Shown one piece after another: positions 42,501 through 50,988 of a stretch of 64,000 bases of DNA; positions within the stretch are counted from its first letter, which is position 1, and every line of letters starts with the position of its first letter. The DNA is taken from the NCBI GenBank assembly GCA_021733985.1, contig JAIPJT010000003.1, forward strand, positions 1 through 64,000. Reading direction: 5' to 3'. Below the pieces are notes generated by a model. It was not told where the DNA came from. It worked only from the letters and a program-made list of their open reading frames with translations, and did not search any database. The position numbers and the translations under genes were made by a program. This DNA is from Victivallales bacterium (lineage in GTDB: Bacteria > Verrucomicrobiota > Lentisphaeria > Victivallales > GWF2-38-69).

Positions 42501-43025
42501 ACTGAAGTATATTCTAATACCGGCGGCCAGGCTTCAAAGGCAACTCCGATAGGTGCTGTTGCTAAATTTGCTAATGCCGGTATGCGTAAACCCAAGAAGA
42601 ACTTAGGATTTATGTGTATGACTTACGGGGATGTATATGTAGCTTCAATATCTTTAGGTGCAAACCGTAATCAGGCACTGAAAGCCATCAGAGAAGCAGG
42701 AGAACATAAAGGCCCGTCCGTTATAATAGCATATGCTCCATGTATCGCTCATGGTATAAATATGATGAAAACTCAGATTGAGCAGAAACGTGCTGTCGAT
42801 TGCGGTTATTATCAGCTATTCCGCTATAACCCGAACTTAGACAAGCCGTTCATTTGGGAAACAAAAGAACCAAAAGAAAGTTACCAGGAGTTCATTAGAA
42901 GTGAACGCCGCTATACAGCATTGAAGAAAACAGCTCCGGAAGAAGCAGAAAAACTGTTTGCTGAGTCTGAAAAAGATGCGAAGAGGCGTAATGAATTCTT
43001 CAGAAAAATGGGCGATATAATGTAA
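39513..43025 (+). CDS. nifJ: pyruvate:ferredoxin (flavodoxin) oxidoreductase
   Basis: Oxidatively decarboxylates pyruvate to acetyl-CoA and CO2 with reduction of ferredoxin or flavodoxin; oxygen-sensitive, a hallmark of anaerobic metabolism. The single chain of 1170 residues has the full domain order: N-terminal TPP pyrimidine-type domain (SEVASIYPITPSSDMGEYVD), domain II, CoA and gamma domains, ferredoxin domain with CIQCNQCVNSCPHAVIRAK and CTGCGVCVETCPAKKKALEF, and C-terminal TPP domain with SGACAGCGETPYV, GGDGWANDIGYGGLDHV and DTEVYSNTGGQASKATP. Preceded by AGGAGG and followed by a strong terminator, so monocistronic. Codon use looks biased, as expected of a highly expressed gene. Confidence 0.96.
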   Translation: MAKKVTINGNTAASHAAYAFSEVASIYPITPSSDMGEYVDAWAAQGRKNIFGTKIEVTEMQSEAGAAGAVHGSLSAGSLTTTFTASQGLLLMIPNMHKIAGEMLPTVFHVSARSLACQSLSIFGDHSDVMSCRNTGFAMMAAGSIQEEMDLATVSHLATLKAQIPFLSFFDGFRTSHEIQKVEEIDYATMKELCDMEYVERFRKRAMRPEDPIVKVAAQNPDVYFQGRETVNKYYDAVPEIVQEYMDKLAAKIGRQYHLFDYVGAPDAEKVIIAMGSSCDTIEETVNYLTARGEKVGAIKVRLYRPFSAKAFLDSLPSTVKKIAVLDRTKEPGALGEPLYMDVATVLAGKDIKVIGGRYGLSSKEFTPSMVKAVYDHLEGEAFHSFTVGIEDDVTNLSIPVNEHINTEPEGVMGCMFWGLGSDGTVGANKNSIKIIGDNTDMNAQGYFVYDSKKSYGITVSHLRFGKCRIQSPYQVKNPEFVACHNASYIGRYDMLSGIKEGGIFLLNSEFDSSEVFNHLTRDMQETIINKNIKFYNIDALKISEEAGLGARINTVMMAAFFKISGVLPEKEAIELMKNAIKKEYSRKGEDIVKMNWDCIDKAAAALQQIDVPDSITESYEFKPMISDDADDFAKEVIKPTLHLEGDSIPVSKMSFDGTLPTATSKLEKRCIGPRIPRWLPENCIQCNQCVNSCPHAVIRAKQIAPAYLEGAPEAFKTLKSKTKNDKELQYRLQIYVEDCTGCGVCVETCPAKKKALEFSTLEKEREAGEIENYRYFEKLPENVLDGVSDTTLKGAMFKQPLFEFSGACAGCGETPYVRMVTQLFGNRMLAANATGCSSIYGGTFPTVPYCKDSKGYGPAWGNSLFEDNAEYAFGMRLAVDSNREQLKMNVEKLLSEGLKNKELQAALEKCLSIWDKTDDEAVDAQEAAKIEINKAVKTCKCECKEVLLKVAELQDYFIDKSVWAIGGDGWANDIGYGGLDHVVASGKDVNLLVLDTEVYSNTGGQASKATPIGAVAKFANAGMRKPKKNLGFMCMTYGDVYVASISLGANRNQALKAIREAGEHKGPSVIIAYAPCIAHGINMMKTQIEQKRAVDCGYYQLFRYNPNLDKPFIWETKEPKESYQEFIRSERRYTALKKTAPEEAEKLFAESEKDAKRRNEFFRKMGDIM

Positions 43026-43046
43026 TATTTTAAAAGTAATAAAATC

Positions 43047-43083
43047 AAAAAAGCTCTTCCTTTTCGGGAAGAGCTTTTTGTTT
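43047..43083 (+). terminator. nifJ rho-independent terminator
   Basis: AAAAAGCTCTTCC and GGGAAGAGCTTTTT form a perfect stem around TTTTC, ending in a T-run, 22 bases after the nifJ stop. Confidence 0.93.
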
Positions 43084-43234
43084 TCAATTGCATCTTATAT
43101 TACTTCATAACCGGTAAATATAAAGCTTCCAACAGCTAATGGTTTGCCTGGACGCAGCAGCACACTGAGTAGTAGCGTACTGTACTCATACTAATTATTT
43201 ACGCCGAATACATTTCGGCAAATAAACTAACTGC

Positions 43235-43332
43235 AATTAGACGGTCCACGAAAAAGGGTTTCATAGCTCTGATTTTTCTTTTGCTATGATAATCATATCA
43301 CAAGATTTATGATTTTTCACAGCCGTCTAATT
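43235..43332. mobile_element. 98-bp MITE-like element, simple copy
   Basis: AATTAGACGG at the left and CCGTCTAATT at the right are perfect 10-bp terminal inverted repeats of a non-coding unit. A homologous unit at 46235-46477 shares both ends and the inner sequences TTTCATAGCT and ACAGCCGTCTAATT. AAATTTTACTTT/AAAGTAAAATTT directly beyond the right end (43340-43367) forms a further hairpin, partly conserved at the second copy. Confidence 0.75.
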
Positions 43333-43479
43333 AAAAGTTAAATTTTACTTTAACTAAAGTAAAATTTGGAAAAAAATCTATAAAAAACAGGACAAAATGA
43401 TTACATTGTATCACACTCTATGTTTCTATAATGTTTATATGGCTTTTCAGGCCGCTTTTCTACTGAAAATTTGATAATA

Positions 43480-43638
43480 ATTAGCGTTGATCTTCGTTCG
43501 ACGAAGTTTAATCATTTCTGAAACAAAACGGTAGGGCGCGATCTCCGAGCGCGCCGCAATACAGCATTATTGTTAAATGTATAATAAAATTATACGATTT
43601 AATGCAATATTTTACTGTATAGTAATTTTGTCTCAGGG
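43480..43638 (+). repeat. GC-core dispersed repeat, copy 3
   Basis: Nearly identical to 32097-32256 over its whole length, including the GC-rich hairpin GGTAGGGCGCGATCTCCGAG. Its right edge runs into the 3' end of purA and includes that gene's stop codon (43633-43635). The remaining parts of 43084-43479 are AT-rich and non-coding. Confidence 0.9.
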
Positions 43639-44913
43639 AAAGACTGTGAAAGTCTGAGAGCGTTTCGGCCCTACAGATATTATACCTATATCAGCATTTA
43701 CAAGTTCTGCAATCCATTTTAAATAATTCTGAGCCTGCAAAGGCAGTTCATCAAAAGATTTAGCCTTACTTGTATCAGACTGCCACCCTGCCATCTCTTC
43801 GTATATAGGTTTTGCCTTTTCCATAAGTTCTGTATCAGAGGGCATAGCTTTATATTGAATACCGTCTATTTCGTAAGCTGTACATACCTTCAGTGTTTTT
43901 AATTTATCGAGTACATCAAGCTTTGTTATTGCGAGTTTATCGGTCCCGTTAACCATACATGAATATTTAGCAGAAACAGCATCAAACCAGCCGCATCTTC
44001 TCGGGCGTCCGGTTGTAGCCCCAAACTCACTGCCGATTTTTCTTATAGTTTCTCCTTCTTCATTGAAAAGTTCCGTTGGAAACGGCCCCTCGCCGACCCT
44101 TGTGCAGTATGCTTTCATAACACCGTAAATTTCTGTAATATATTTTGGAGACAGTCCGGAGCCTGTACAAGCAGCGCCTGTGGTTGTATTGCTGCTTGTA
44201 ACATAGGGATAAGTTCCGTAGTCCACATCAAGGAGCATCCCCTGAGCTCCTTCAAATAATATTTTTTTTCCACTGGATGCTGCTTTATTAACAGTCAATA
44301 CAGTATCTTTTATATAAGGAGCAAGAAACTCAGCTGCTTCTTTTAATTTTCTCCATTCTGTTTCAACATCTACTTTTTCAAAATCAAAACCTTCCAGGAT
44401 AGTATTATAATATTCCGCTTCTTCACGAAAACGGGATTCAAACCTTTTGATATCAAGCATTTCAAGTGCTCTAATGCCCCGTCTTGCGGCTTTATCGCCG
44501 TATGTCGGTCCGATTCCTCTTTTTGTAGTACCGATTTTTTTTTCAGGGTTTCGCTGCTGCTCTTTTAAGCCGTCTATTAGACAATGATATTGAAATATGA
44601 GATGGGAGCGTGTACTGATTTCAAACCTGTTTTTAAAACTTACTCCGGACTGTGAAAGAGCTTCCATTTCTTCTTTAAGGATTACAGGATTTACTACAAC
44701 CCCGTTACCTATAATGTTTTTTGTTTTTTTTCGAAAAATTCCTGAAGGTATAAGGTGAAGGACATATTTATCATTTCCGATTTCTACAGTATGGCCGGCA
44801 TTATTACCCCCTTGAAACCGGACGACCATACCAACATCTTTTGTTAATACATCTATTATTTTGCCTTTCCCTTCATCACCCCACTGTAGTCCTACAAGAA
44901 TTGTTGTACTCAT
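43633..44913 (-). CDS. purA: adenylosuccinate synthetase
   Basis: Joins IMP and aspartate using GTP, the first step to AMP. 426 residues, standard length. VGLQWGDEGKGKIIDVLTK is the phosphate loop with catalytic Asp, NNAGHTVEIG gives the catalytic His, TTKRGIGPTYGDKAARRGIR is the IMP loop, and EFGATTGRPRRCGW a later signature. The C-terminus SVGPKRSQTFTVFP is slightly unusual at the last residues because the final codons and stop lie in the edge of a dispersed repeat. ATG 44913 is the natural start. Confidence 0.95.
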   Translation of the reverse strand: MSTTILVGLQWGDEGKGKIIDVLTKDVGMVVRFQGGNNAGHTVEIGNDKYVLHLIPSGIFRKKTKNIIGNGVVVNPVILKEEMEALSQSGVSFKNRFEISTRSHLIFQYHCLIDGLKEQQRNPEKKIGTTKRGIGPTYGDKAARRGIRALEMLDIKRFESRFREEAEYYNTILEGFDFEKVDVETEWRKLKEAAEFLAPYIKDTVLTVNKAASSGKKILFEGAQGMLLDVDYGTYPYVTSSNTTTGAACTGSGLSPKYITEIYGVMKAYCTRVGEGPFPTELFNEEGETIRKIGSEFGATTGRPRRCGWFDAVSAKYSCMVNGTDKLAITKLDVLDKLKTLKVCTAYEIDGIQYKAMPSDTELMEKAKPIYEEMAGWQSDTSKAKSFDELPLQAQNYLKWIAELVNADIGIISVGPKRSQTFTVFP

Positions 44914-44998
44914 TGCTGGCTTTCCTGTTGTTATAAACTTTTAAGATTGTATATATTTATTAAAAAATGCATAAATGCATAAAAAAAAGAAAATTTTT

Positions 44999-45457
44999 TT
45001 AAAAAAATTCGTGCAGTTTAATTATAAGTTTTCGCCCAAATCCTACTTCTTTTGTTAAATAATTTGCAAGCTTCAAATCATCATTAAGTGTTTGATTAGA
45101 AAACCATTCAATTAAAAAATAGGCAAACTTTAAAGTTGAGTCTCTGTCAAGTTCTCTATATTCGGCTCTTATTTTATATTCCATCAGCCTATCGAGAATG
45201 TCGCGATGCTTTTCTCTATGCTCTTTAAAATAAGGATAATTAAACTCGCTCATTAAACTTTCTTCTGAATGAAAATGTTTTACGGCAAAAGTCCTAATCT
45301 TTGAAATCCGTTTTCTGGTATTGTCGGGGTCAATTTCTCTACTGGCTAAACATTCGTCAAGAAGGTGATTAACAAATTTGTAAAAAATTTTATGTTGTTT
45401 GTCAATTTCTTTTATGCCTACTTTAAGCTTGTCCGTCCAGACTATATTTCTTTCCAT
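44999..45457 (-). CDS. bacteriohemerythrin-like protein with one iron ligand replaced
   Basis: A 152-residue four-helix hemerythrin-family protein, which normally binds oxygen at a di-iron centre. Expected ligands are present at H22 (IDKQH), H61 and E65 (KHFHSEE), H80 and H84 (EHREKH) and D127. The last expected His, in the WLxNHxLxxD pattern, is Gln122 (WFSNQTLNDD). The di-iron site would therefore lack one nitrogen ligand, so oxygen binding may be altered. The gene lies 19 bases downstream of ruvA on the same strand and upstream of purA. Role is likely oxygen sensing or storage by family, uncertain here. Confidence 0.82.
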   Translation of the reverse strand: MERNIVWTDKLKVGIKEIDKQHKIFYKFVNHLLDECLASREIDPDNTRKRISKIRTFAVKHFHSEESLMSEFNYPYFKEHREKHRDILDRLMEYKIRAEYRELDRDSTLKFAYFLIEWFSNQTLNDDLKLANYLTKEVGFGRKLIIKLHEFF

Positions 45458-45476
45458 TCTTTAATCTTCCTGAAAT

Positions 45477-46082
45477 TTATGAACTTAGATTCTGAAGAGC
45501 AAGTCTTATTAAACATTCACTGTCAGTTGCTTCATCGCTTTTTGAAGCAGCTTTTTTCACTGCTTTTTTAGCCGTTTCGTATTTAAAACCAAGCTGAACA
45601 AGTGCAAGTGCCGCTTCCTCTGCCTGTCTTGACAGAGCTGCTTCTTCAGAGTTTTGATCATACAGGGTTTCCGGTGCAAAATCAATTATTTTTTCTCTGA
45701 GCTCTATAACAAGGCGTTCAGATGTTTTTTTCCCAAGTCCATTAATTTTGCTTAAACTCTTAGTATCAGCATTAGTTACATATTCACAAAAATTATGTAC
45801 AGAAATACTGCTCAGTATCTTAATTCCAAGTTTTGGACCGATTCCCGATGCAGAAATGAGAATTTTATACAGTCCTTTTTCAAATAAAGAGGCAAAACCG
45901 TAGAGAGTCATTTCGTCTTCTCTTACATACAAGTACGTGAATAATTCGACATTTTCACCTTCTCTCGGCAACTTATCATACGTACTCAGCGGAATTATAA
46001 TTTCATAATAGACTCCGTTTACATCAACGAGTACTTCAGCAAGTGAAACTGTATCAAGTTTTCCTGTTATTTTACCAATCAT
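45477..46082 (-). CDS. ruvA: Holliday junction DNA helicase subunit RuvA
   Basis: RuvA binds Holliday junctions and directs RuvB in branch migration. 201 residues with the standard three domains: N-terminal OB fold (MIGKITGKLDTVSLAEVLVD), helix-hairpin-helix region (LISASGIGPKLGIKILSSIS and SKINGLGKKTSERLVIEL), a flexible acidic linker, and a C-terminal three-helix RuvB-binding domain (AALALVQLGFKYETAKKAVK). ruvB and ruvC are not adjacent in the window. Confidence 0.95.
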   Translation of the reverse strand: MIGKITGKLDTVSLAEVLVDVNGVYYEIIIPLSTYDKLPREGENVELFTYLYVREDEMTLYGFASLFEKGLYKILISASGIGPKLGIKILSSISVHNFCEYVTNADTKSLSKINGLGKKTSERLVIELREKIIDFAPETLYDQNSEEAALSRQAEEAALALVQLGFKYETAKKAVKKAASKSDEATDSECLIRLALQNLSS

Positions 46083-46234
46083 TATAAAATTCCTTGAAAA
46101 TAATTATTGAGTGACTTAAAACCTTTGTAAAGTTCAAATGCATAATTTGGGTTAAAATTTGCTTTTATTAATAATAGCATATAAAATAGTTTCAGACTTT
46201 TTTTTCAAAAACATTTTTGAATGTAATTTTAAAT

Positions 46235-46477
46235 AATTAGCCGGTCAATGCGAAGGAGTAGTTATTTCATAGCTTTGATTTCTCTTTAGTTATACCCAAA
46301 ACGATTTGGTTTATTTATCCAACACACCATACGGTATGACCTGTATCGCATGATAAGGTCGAAAAATAAAGTGTATGTCCAAGTTCATTCACGAAAGACA
46401 AAAGCCATAAAATCGTATACACTTGTGTTTAGCATAATAATATCACATAATTTGTAATTTTTTACAGCCGTCTAATT
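46235..46477. mobile_element. MITE-like element with a second repeat inserted
   Basis: Shares the ends AATTAGCCGG and CCGTCTAATT and flanking inner sequence with the 98-bp element at 43235. The middle is occupied by an extra ~143 bp (46290-46432) absent there. That insert is the inverted homologue of 52851-52992, so one repeat has jumped into another. The rest of 46083-46571 has no gene. Confidence 0.75.
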
Positions 46478-46571
46478 ATTTTCCTTTAACTGAAGTAAAA
46501 TTTCGAGAAAAATCATTGAATTCAATTAATAAATTAAAAACTAATATTACTGAAAAACGAAAGAAGGTATA

Positions 46572-49500
46572 ATGGTAAAACTAACTCAGACTCCCGGTAT
46601 TGGAGAACATAAATTATTTTTCTGCGGTGATATTATAAAATTTAAACTTGAGCTGGATACTCCTGTAAAAGGACGGGCATTCCTGCGGACTAATCTTGAA
46701 AAAGGGTACGTTCTCCGCAGAGAAGTTATAGCCAGAACACTTGAAAACAGAGTCGGAAGTGCCCAGGACTGGCACGATATTCCAATGTTTAAAGTAAATG
46801 AAAAAGTTTATACTGTAGATATTGCGTTAACTGAAGTGGGGCATTATGAAGCAATGTGCTGTTTTTTTGCCGAAACCAAAAATGAACCATACTGGCCCGG
46901 AAGTAAAAATATCGCAATAAATGTTGAACCTGCAGAATACAGCTGCGCCAACTCAATTTACTGTGCTTTTCCCAGACAGTTCGGGCCGAACAAATATAAT
47001 TCTGAGTCAAAGCCTATTGCAGGGCTGACAAACAGTAAAATGATAAAATTTGATAAAGAGGGTTTCACTGTAATCCCACCCTCGGGAACCTTTAGAGATT
47101 TAAAAAAAGAACTTGACCATATAATAAACGATCTTAACTGCAGGATCATCCACCTTCTGCCAGTTAATCCGACACCTACGGTCTATGCAAGAATGGGACG
47201 CTACGGAAGTCCCTATGCTTCACTTGATTTTACCAATATAGACCCCTCTCTTGCAGAATTTGACAAACGAGCCACCCCCCTTGAACAGTTTTTGGAATTA
47301 GTTGATGAGATACATCATAAAAATGCAAAGCTGATTATTGATGTAGCTATAAACCATACCGGCTGGGCATCAAAAGTTCATGAAGAACACCCTGAGTGGC
47401 TCCTTCGAGAAGAAGACGGTAAAATCATATCCCCCGGGGCCTGGGGAGTCACCTGGGGAGATCTGACAGAACTTGATCATAAAAATCTTGAACTCAGAGA
47501 ATATCTTGCCGAAATGTTTCTTATCTGGTGTGAGAGAGGGGTTGACGGTTTCAGATGCGATGCAGGTTATATGATACCGTTCGATGTATGGGAATATATT
47601 ATTGCAAATGTCAAACAACAGTATCCGGATACTATTTTTCTGCTCGAAGGACTTGGCGGCGATATTAAAATTACCCTTAATCTGCTTGATAAAGCTAACA
47701 TGAACTGGGCTTACTCAGAACTTTTCCAGAATTATACTAAAAAAGAGATAACTGAATATGTAGAATTTGCCCATAAAATAAGCGGTGAAGACGGACTCAT
47801 GGTAAATTATGCAGAAACCCATGACAATAATAGACTCGCAGCAACCTCCAAAGAGTATTCTATGATGAGAACCGGACTTTGCGCTCTGCTTTCAAGTTCA
47901 GGGGCTTTCGGCTTTACAAACGGTGTAGAATGGTTTGCTACTGAAAAAATTGATGTACATCAGGCCAGAGCCCTAAACTGGGGCAGCGAAACAAACCAGG
48001 TTGATTATTTATCTAAAATAAATACAATCCTAATAAATCATCCTGCTTTTCACAGATGTTCTAAAATTAAGTTCGTTGATACTAAAAATGATAATATTAT
48101 AGGTGCCGTTAGAACCTGCAAAAATAATGAGTTCAAGGCTCTTATTTTAATCAACCTTGATTATAAGAATCCCAGTAAATTTAAATATAGTGATCTGGAT
48201 CTGGGTGATTTCAGTGATATCCCATTTTACGACTTACTGAACGATCTTGATCTCACCAAAGAATACAAAGAAGATATTGCTGTTAAGCTTAAACCCGGAC
48301 AAATTTTGTGCCTTGAGCAGTCACCCTCAACAATAACCAACCTTATGGCTGAAAAAGTTGTCAGGCCTGATATTATTGATGTCCAGCGCGCAAGAGCTTT
48401 GGCTCTTGAAATCATCTGCTGGAAAAACAGTTCAAATGTCGTTAATGAAATAGACAGTAGTTCTGCTGCAGAAAAATTAATAGCTGATCCACTTAAATTT
48501 TGCAGTAATTTATATACTGAAAACACACCTGTACCTATTGTACATTTTTCCTGGCCGGAAGATACAAGAAGAAAAATAATGATACCTCCGAACCATATGC
48601 TTTTTGTAACCGCCCCCCACAGGTTCAGGGTAAGCCTTAAGTACAATAATGAAATTGTTGTTCAGCATTATAGCCTGTACTGTAAACAGGGTAAATATTT
48701 TACCTTTCTGAAATACAGCGAAAAGGCCAACTTATTCGGGTATGCAACAATAAGTATTCATGTTTATACTGAAAAAAAATGTGTCAAAACCGACTCTGAT
48801 CTATTACTGTTAGGCTATGATTTCAATTCTCCCAACCACTATTTAAGTGCAAAAGAGATAAGAAAATTTTCCGGCACTTTCCTGGATACCAACGGTCGTG
48901 GCGGAATGATGCGTCCATGCCTGAATTGGGGAGAAATTAATGATGGATATAATGCCGTTCTCGCAGCTAATACGAATACAGATTATCCTGTAGACAGACA
49001 GATAATGTTCAATCGCGCCAGGGCATGGATTCTTAGACAGGGCAGATCAGAAGAACTCAATATTAACACAACCAGGGATTTTTTCATTAACTCTGAAGGA
49101 GGGGGGACCTGGACCTTCCATGTTCCGGTCGGGAACGGTTTATATGCTGACTGCAGTATAGCAATGATTATGGTTGACAACTGCAATGCTTTAAAAATGA
49201 GTATTTACAGACATCCTTCTCATGGTAAGAAACATTATATGCAGGATGATGATATAATCCATTTTATTATGAGACCAGATATTGAAGACAGAAGCTTTCA
49301 TGAAGAGACAAAAGCAAATGATGAATTAAAACAGAAGTTTGAGAAAGCTGTTTCGGGCTTTGAAAAAGGTTTCAGTTTTTCTCCGACTTCAGAAAGAACG
49401 CTCAGGGTTATTTCTTCAAAAGGATTTTTTGGAGTGGAACCGGAGTGGAAAACTTCAATTTCAAGAAAAACTGAAGCTGAAAGAGGTTTTGAAGAATTTT

Positions 49501-50873
49501 CCGATCTGTACAGTCCCGGATATTATAAGATAGATTTGGCCGGAGGTGAACATGCTGAAATATTAGCTCAGGTTTTAACAGATAAAGAAAAAGCGGAAAT
49601 AGAACCTATGGATTATGTAGACTATAAATATCTTTTTAAGCCGTCTCATAACAACTTAGAAAAAGTGTTACTGCGCGCAATGAATAAATTTATAGTTAAA
49701 AGAGATCATTTAAAGACTGTTATTGCCGGATATCCATGGTTTTTAGACTGGGGCCGTGACACCCTGATATGCGCTAGAGGCCTTATTGCAGCAGGTAATC
49801 TTGAAGAGGTAAAAAAAATACTTCTGCAGTTTGCTAAATTTTCCAAAAACGGCACACTTCCGAATATTATTCATGGTGACACGGTCGGGAACCGAGACAC
49901 TTCAGATGCCCCGTTATGGCTGATTATTGCAACTGAAGACTATTGCAGCGCAGTAGATAACTATGATATTTTAAATGAAAAACTTGATAAAGAAAGGACA
50001 ATGCTTGAAAGTTTAACTTCAATTATTGAAAATTATATTAAAGGCACTTCAAACGGTATTGTTTTAGATAAGGAAAGCAAACTTGTTTACAGTCCTTCGC
50101 ATTTTACATGGATGGATACAAACTATCCGGCCGGCACTCCCCGGGAAGGCTATCCTGTAGAAATTCAGGCTTTATGGTATGCCTCTTTAGAATTTATAGG
50201 TAAAATATCAGGGAATGCTACTTATACCAAACTTTCACGAAAGGTAAAAAATTCTATTTATAAATTTTTTAGATATGAAGAACATGATAAAAACGGAAAA
50301 CCTACAGGCAATATTTGGCTATCAGACTGTCTCCATACTTCAAAATCCGGTTCTGCTGAAAAAGCTAAGGCTGATGATCATATACGGCCAAACCAGTTGT
50401 GGGCTATAACTCTTGGAGCTGTTGACAACATTGAATTGTCGAAATCGATAATACAAACCTGTTCGAAGCTGCTGGTTCCGGGGGCCATACGCTCAATCGC
50501 TGATAGAGAAAACAGCTATAAACTTCCGGTATATAACAATGACAAAACAAAACTTCTGAATAACCCGGAAAATCCATATTTCAGCAAATATGAAGGAAAT
50601 GAAGATACTTCAAGAAAACCGGCATATCATAACGGTACCGCCTGGACTTTCCAGTTTCCATTATACAGTGAAGCCTACTATAAAGTATTCGGTGTTTTAG
50701 GAAAGGAACATGCTTTAAGTATACTATCTTCAAGCGAAATTTTGTTCAGACAGGGCTCATTTTATCAGATACCCGAAATCGTTGATGGCGACCTTCCTCA
50801 CAGAGAAAGAGGCTGTGATGCACAGGCCTGGGGTGTAACCGAACTCTACAGGGTCTGGAAAATGTTAAAATAA
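46572..50873 (+). CDS. GH13-GH133 glycogen debranching fusion
   Basis: A 1433-residue cytoplasmic enzyme. Residues about 1-600 form an alpha-amylase-type GH13 module: [24 protein letters not shown] (nucleophile Asp), FLLEGLGG (acid/base Glu) and [10 protein letters not shown] (third Asp region). Residues about 1000-1433 match the amylo-alpha-1,6-glucosidase (GH133) module: [33 protein letters not shown], and RPNQLWAI with catalytic acids nearby. The two activities, glucan transfer and 1,6-hydrolysis, together debranch glycogen, as in the eukaryotic bifunctional enzyme. It starts at ATG 46572 after AAGAAGG. It complements glgC and supports a glycogen cycle. The 600-1000 linker is beta-rich and unassigned. 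Confidence 0.88.
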   Translation: MVKLTQTPGIGEHKLFFCGDIIKFKLELDTPVKGRAFLRTNLEKGYVLRREVIARTLENRVGSAQDWHDIPMFKVNEKVYTVDIALTEVGHYEAMCCFFAETKNEPYWPGSKNIAINVEPAEYSCANSIYCAFPRQFGPNKYNSESKPIAGLTNSKMIKFDKEGFTVIPPSGTFRDLKKELDHIINDLNCRIIHLLPVNPTPTVYARMGRYGSPYASLDFTNIDPSLAEFDKRATPLEQFLELVDEIHHKNAKLIIDVAINHTGWASKVHEEHPEWLLREEDGKIISPGAWGVTWGDLTELDHKNLELREYLAEMFLIWCERGVDGFRCDAGYMIPFDVWEYIIANVKQQYPDTIFLLEGLGGDIKITLNLLDKANMNWAYSELFQNYTKKEITEYVEFAHKISGEDGLMVNYAETHDNNRLAATSKEYSMMRTGLCALLSSSGAFGFTNGVEWFATEKIDVHQARALNWGSETNQVDYLSKINTILINHPAFHRCSKIKFVDTKNDNIIGAVRTCKNNEFKALILINLDYKNPSKFKYSDLDLGDFSDIPFYDLLNDLDLTKEYKEDIAVKLKPGQILCLEQSPSTITNLMAEKVVRPDIIDVQRARALALEIICWKNSSNVVNEIDSSSAAEKLIADPLKFCSNLYTENTPVPIVHFSWPEDTRRKIMIPPNHMLFVTAPHRFRVSLKYNNEIVVQHYSLYCKQGKYFTFLKYSEKANLFGYATISIHVYTEKKCVKTDSDLLLLGYDFNSPNHYLSAKEIRKFSGTFLDTNGRGGMMRPCLNWGEINDGYNAVLAANTNTDYPVDRQIMFNRARAWILRQGRSEELNINTTRDFFINSEGGGTWTFHVPVGNGLYADCSIAMIMVDNCNALKMSIYRHPSHGKKHYMQDDDIIHFIMRPDIEDRSFHEETKANDELKQKFEKAVSGFEKGFSFSPTSERTLRVISSKGFFGVEPEWKTSISRKTEAERGFEEFSDLYSPGYYKIDLAGGEHAEILAQVLTDKEKAEIEPMDYVDYKYLFKPSHNNLEKVLLRAMNKFIVKRDHLKTVIAGYPWFLDWGRDTLICARGLIAAGNLEEVKKILLQFAKFSKNGTLPNIIHGDTVGNRDTSDAPLWLIIATEDYCSAVDNYDILNEKLDKERTMLESLTSIIENYIKGTSNGIVLDKESKLVYSPSHFTWMDTNYPAGTPREGYPVEIQALWYASLEFIGKISGNATYTKLSRKVKNSIYKFFRYEEHDKNGKPTGNIWLSDCLHTSKSGSAEKAKADDHIRPNQLWAITLGAVDNIELSKSIIQTCSKLLVPGAIRSIADRENSYKLPVYNNDKTKLLNNPENPYFSKYEGNEDTSRKPAYHNGTAWTFQFPLYSEAYYKVFGVLGKEHALSILSSSEILFRQGSFYQIPEIVDGDLPHRERGCDAQAWGVTELYRVWKMLK

Positions 50874-50988
50874 CAAAAAAAATCCGCTGCGGTCTTTATT
50901 AAAATTTATACCATTTAATACTAAAAAAAAATATGTTTACATTTATATTATATATTGTTTTAACAATAAAAAATTGTGGAGATCTATT

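Noticed and set aside
50874-50988. Glycine riboswitch upstream of the RpiB-GlyA gene.
   Set aside because: The stretch is short and AT-rich with no paired GG-rich aptamer elements.
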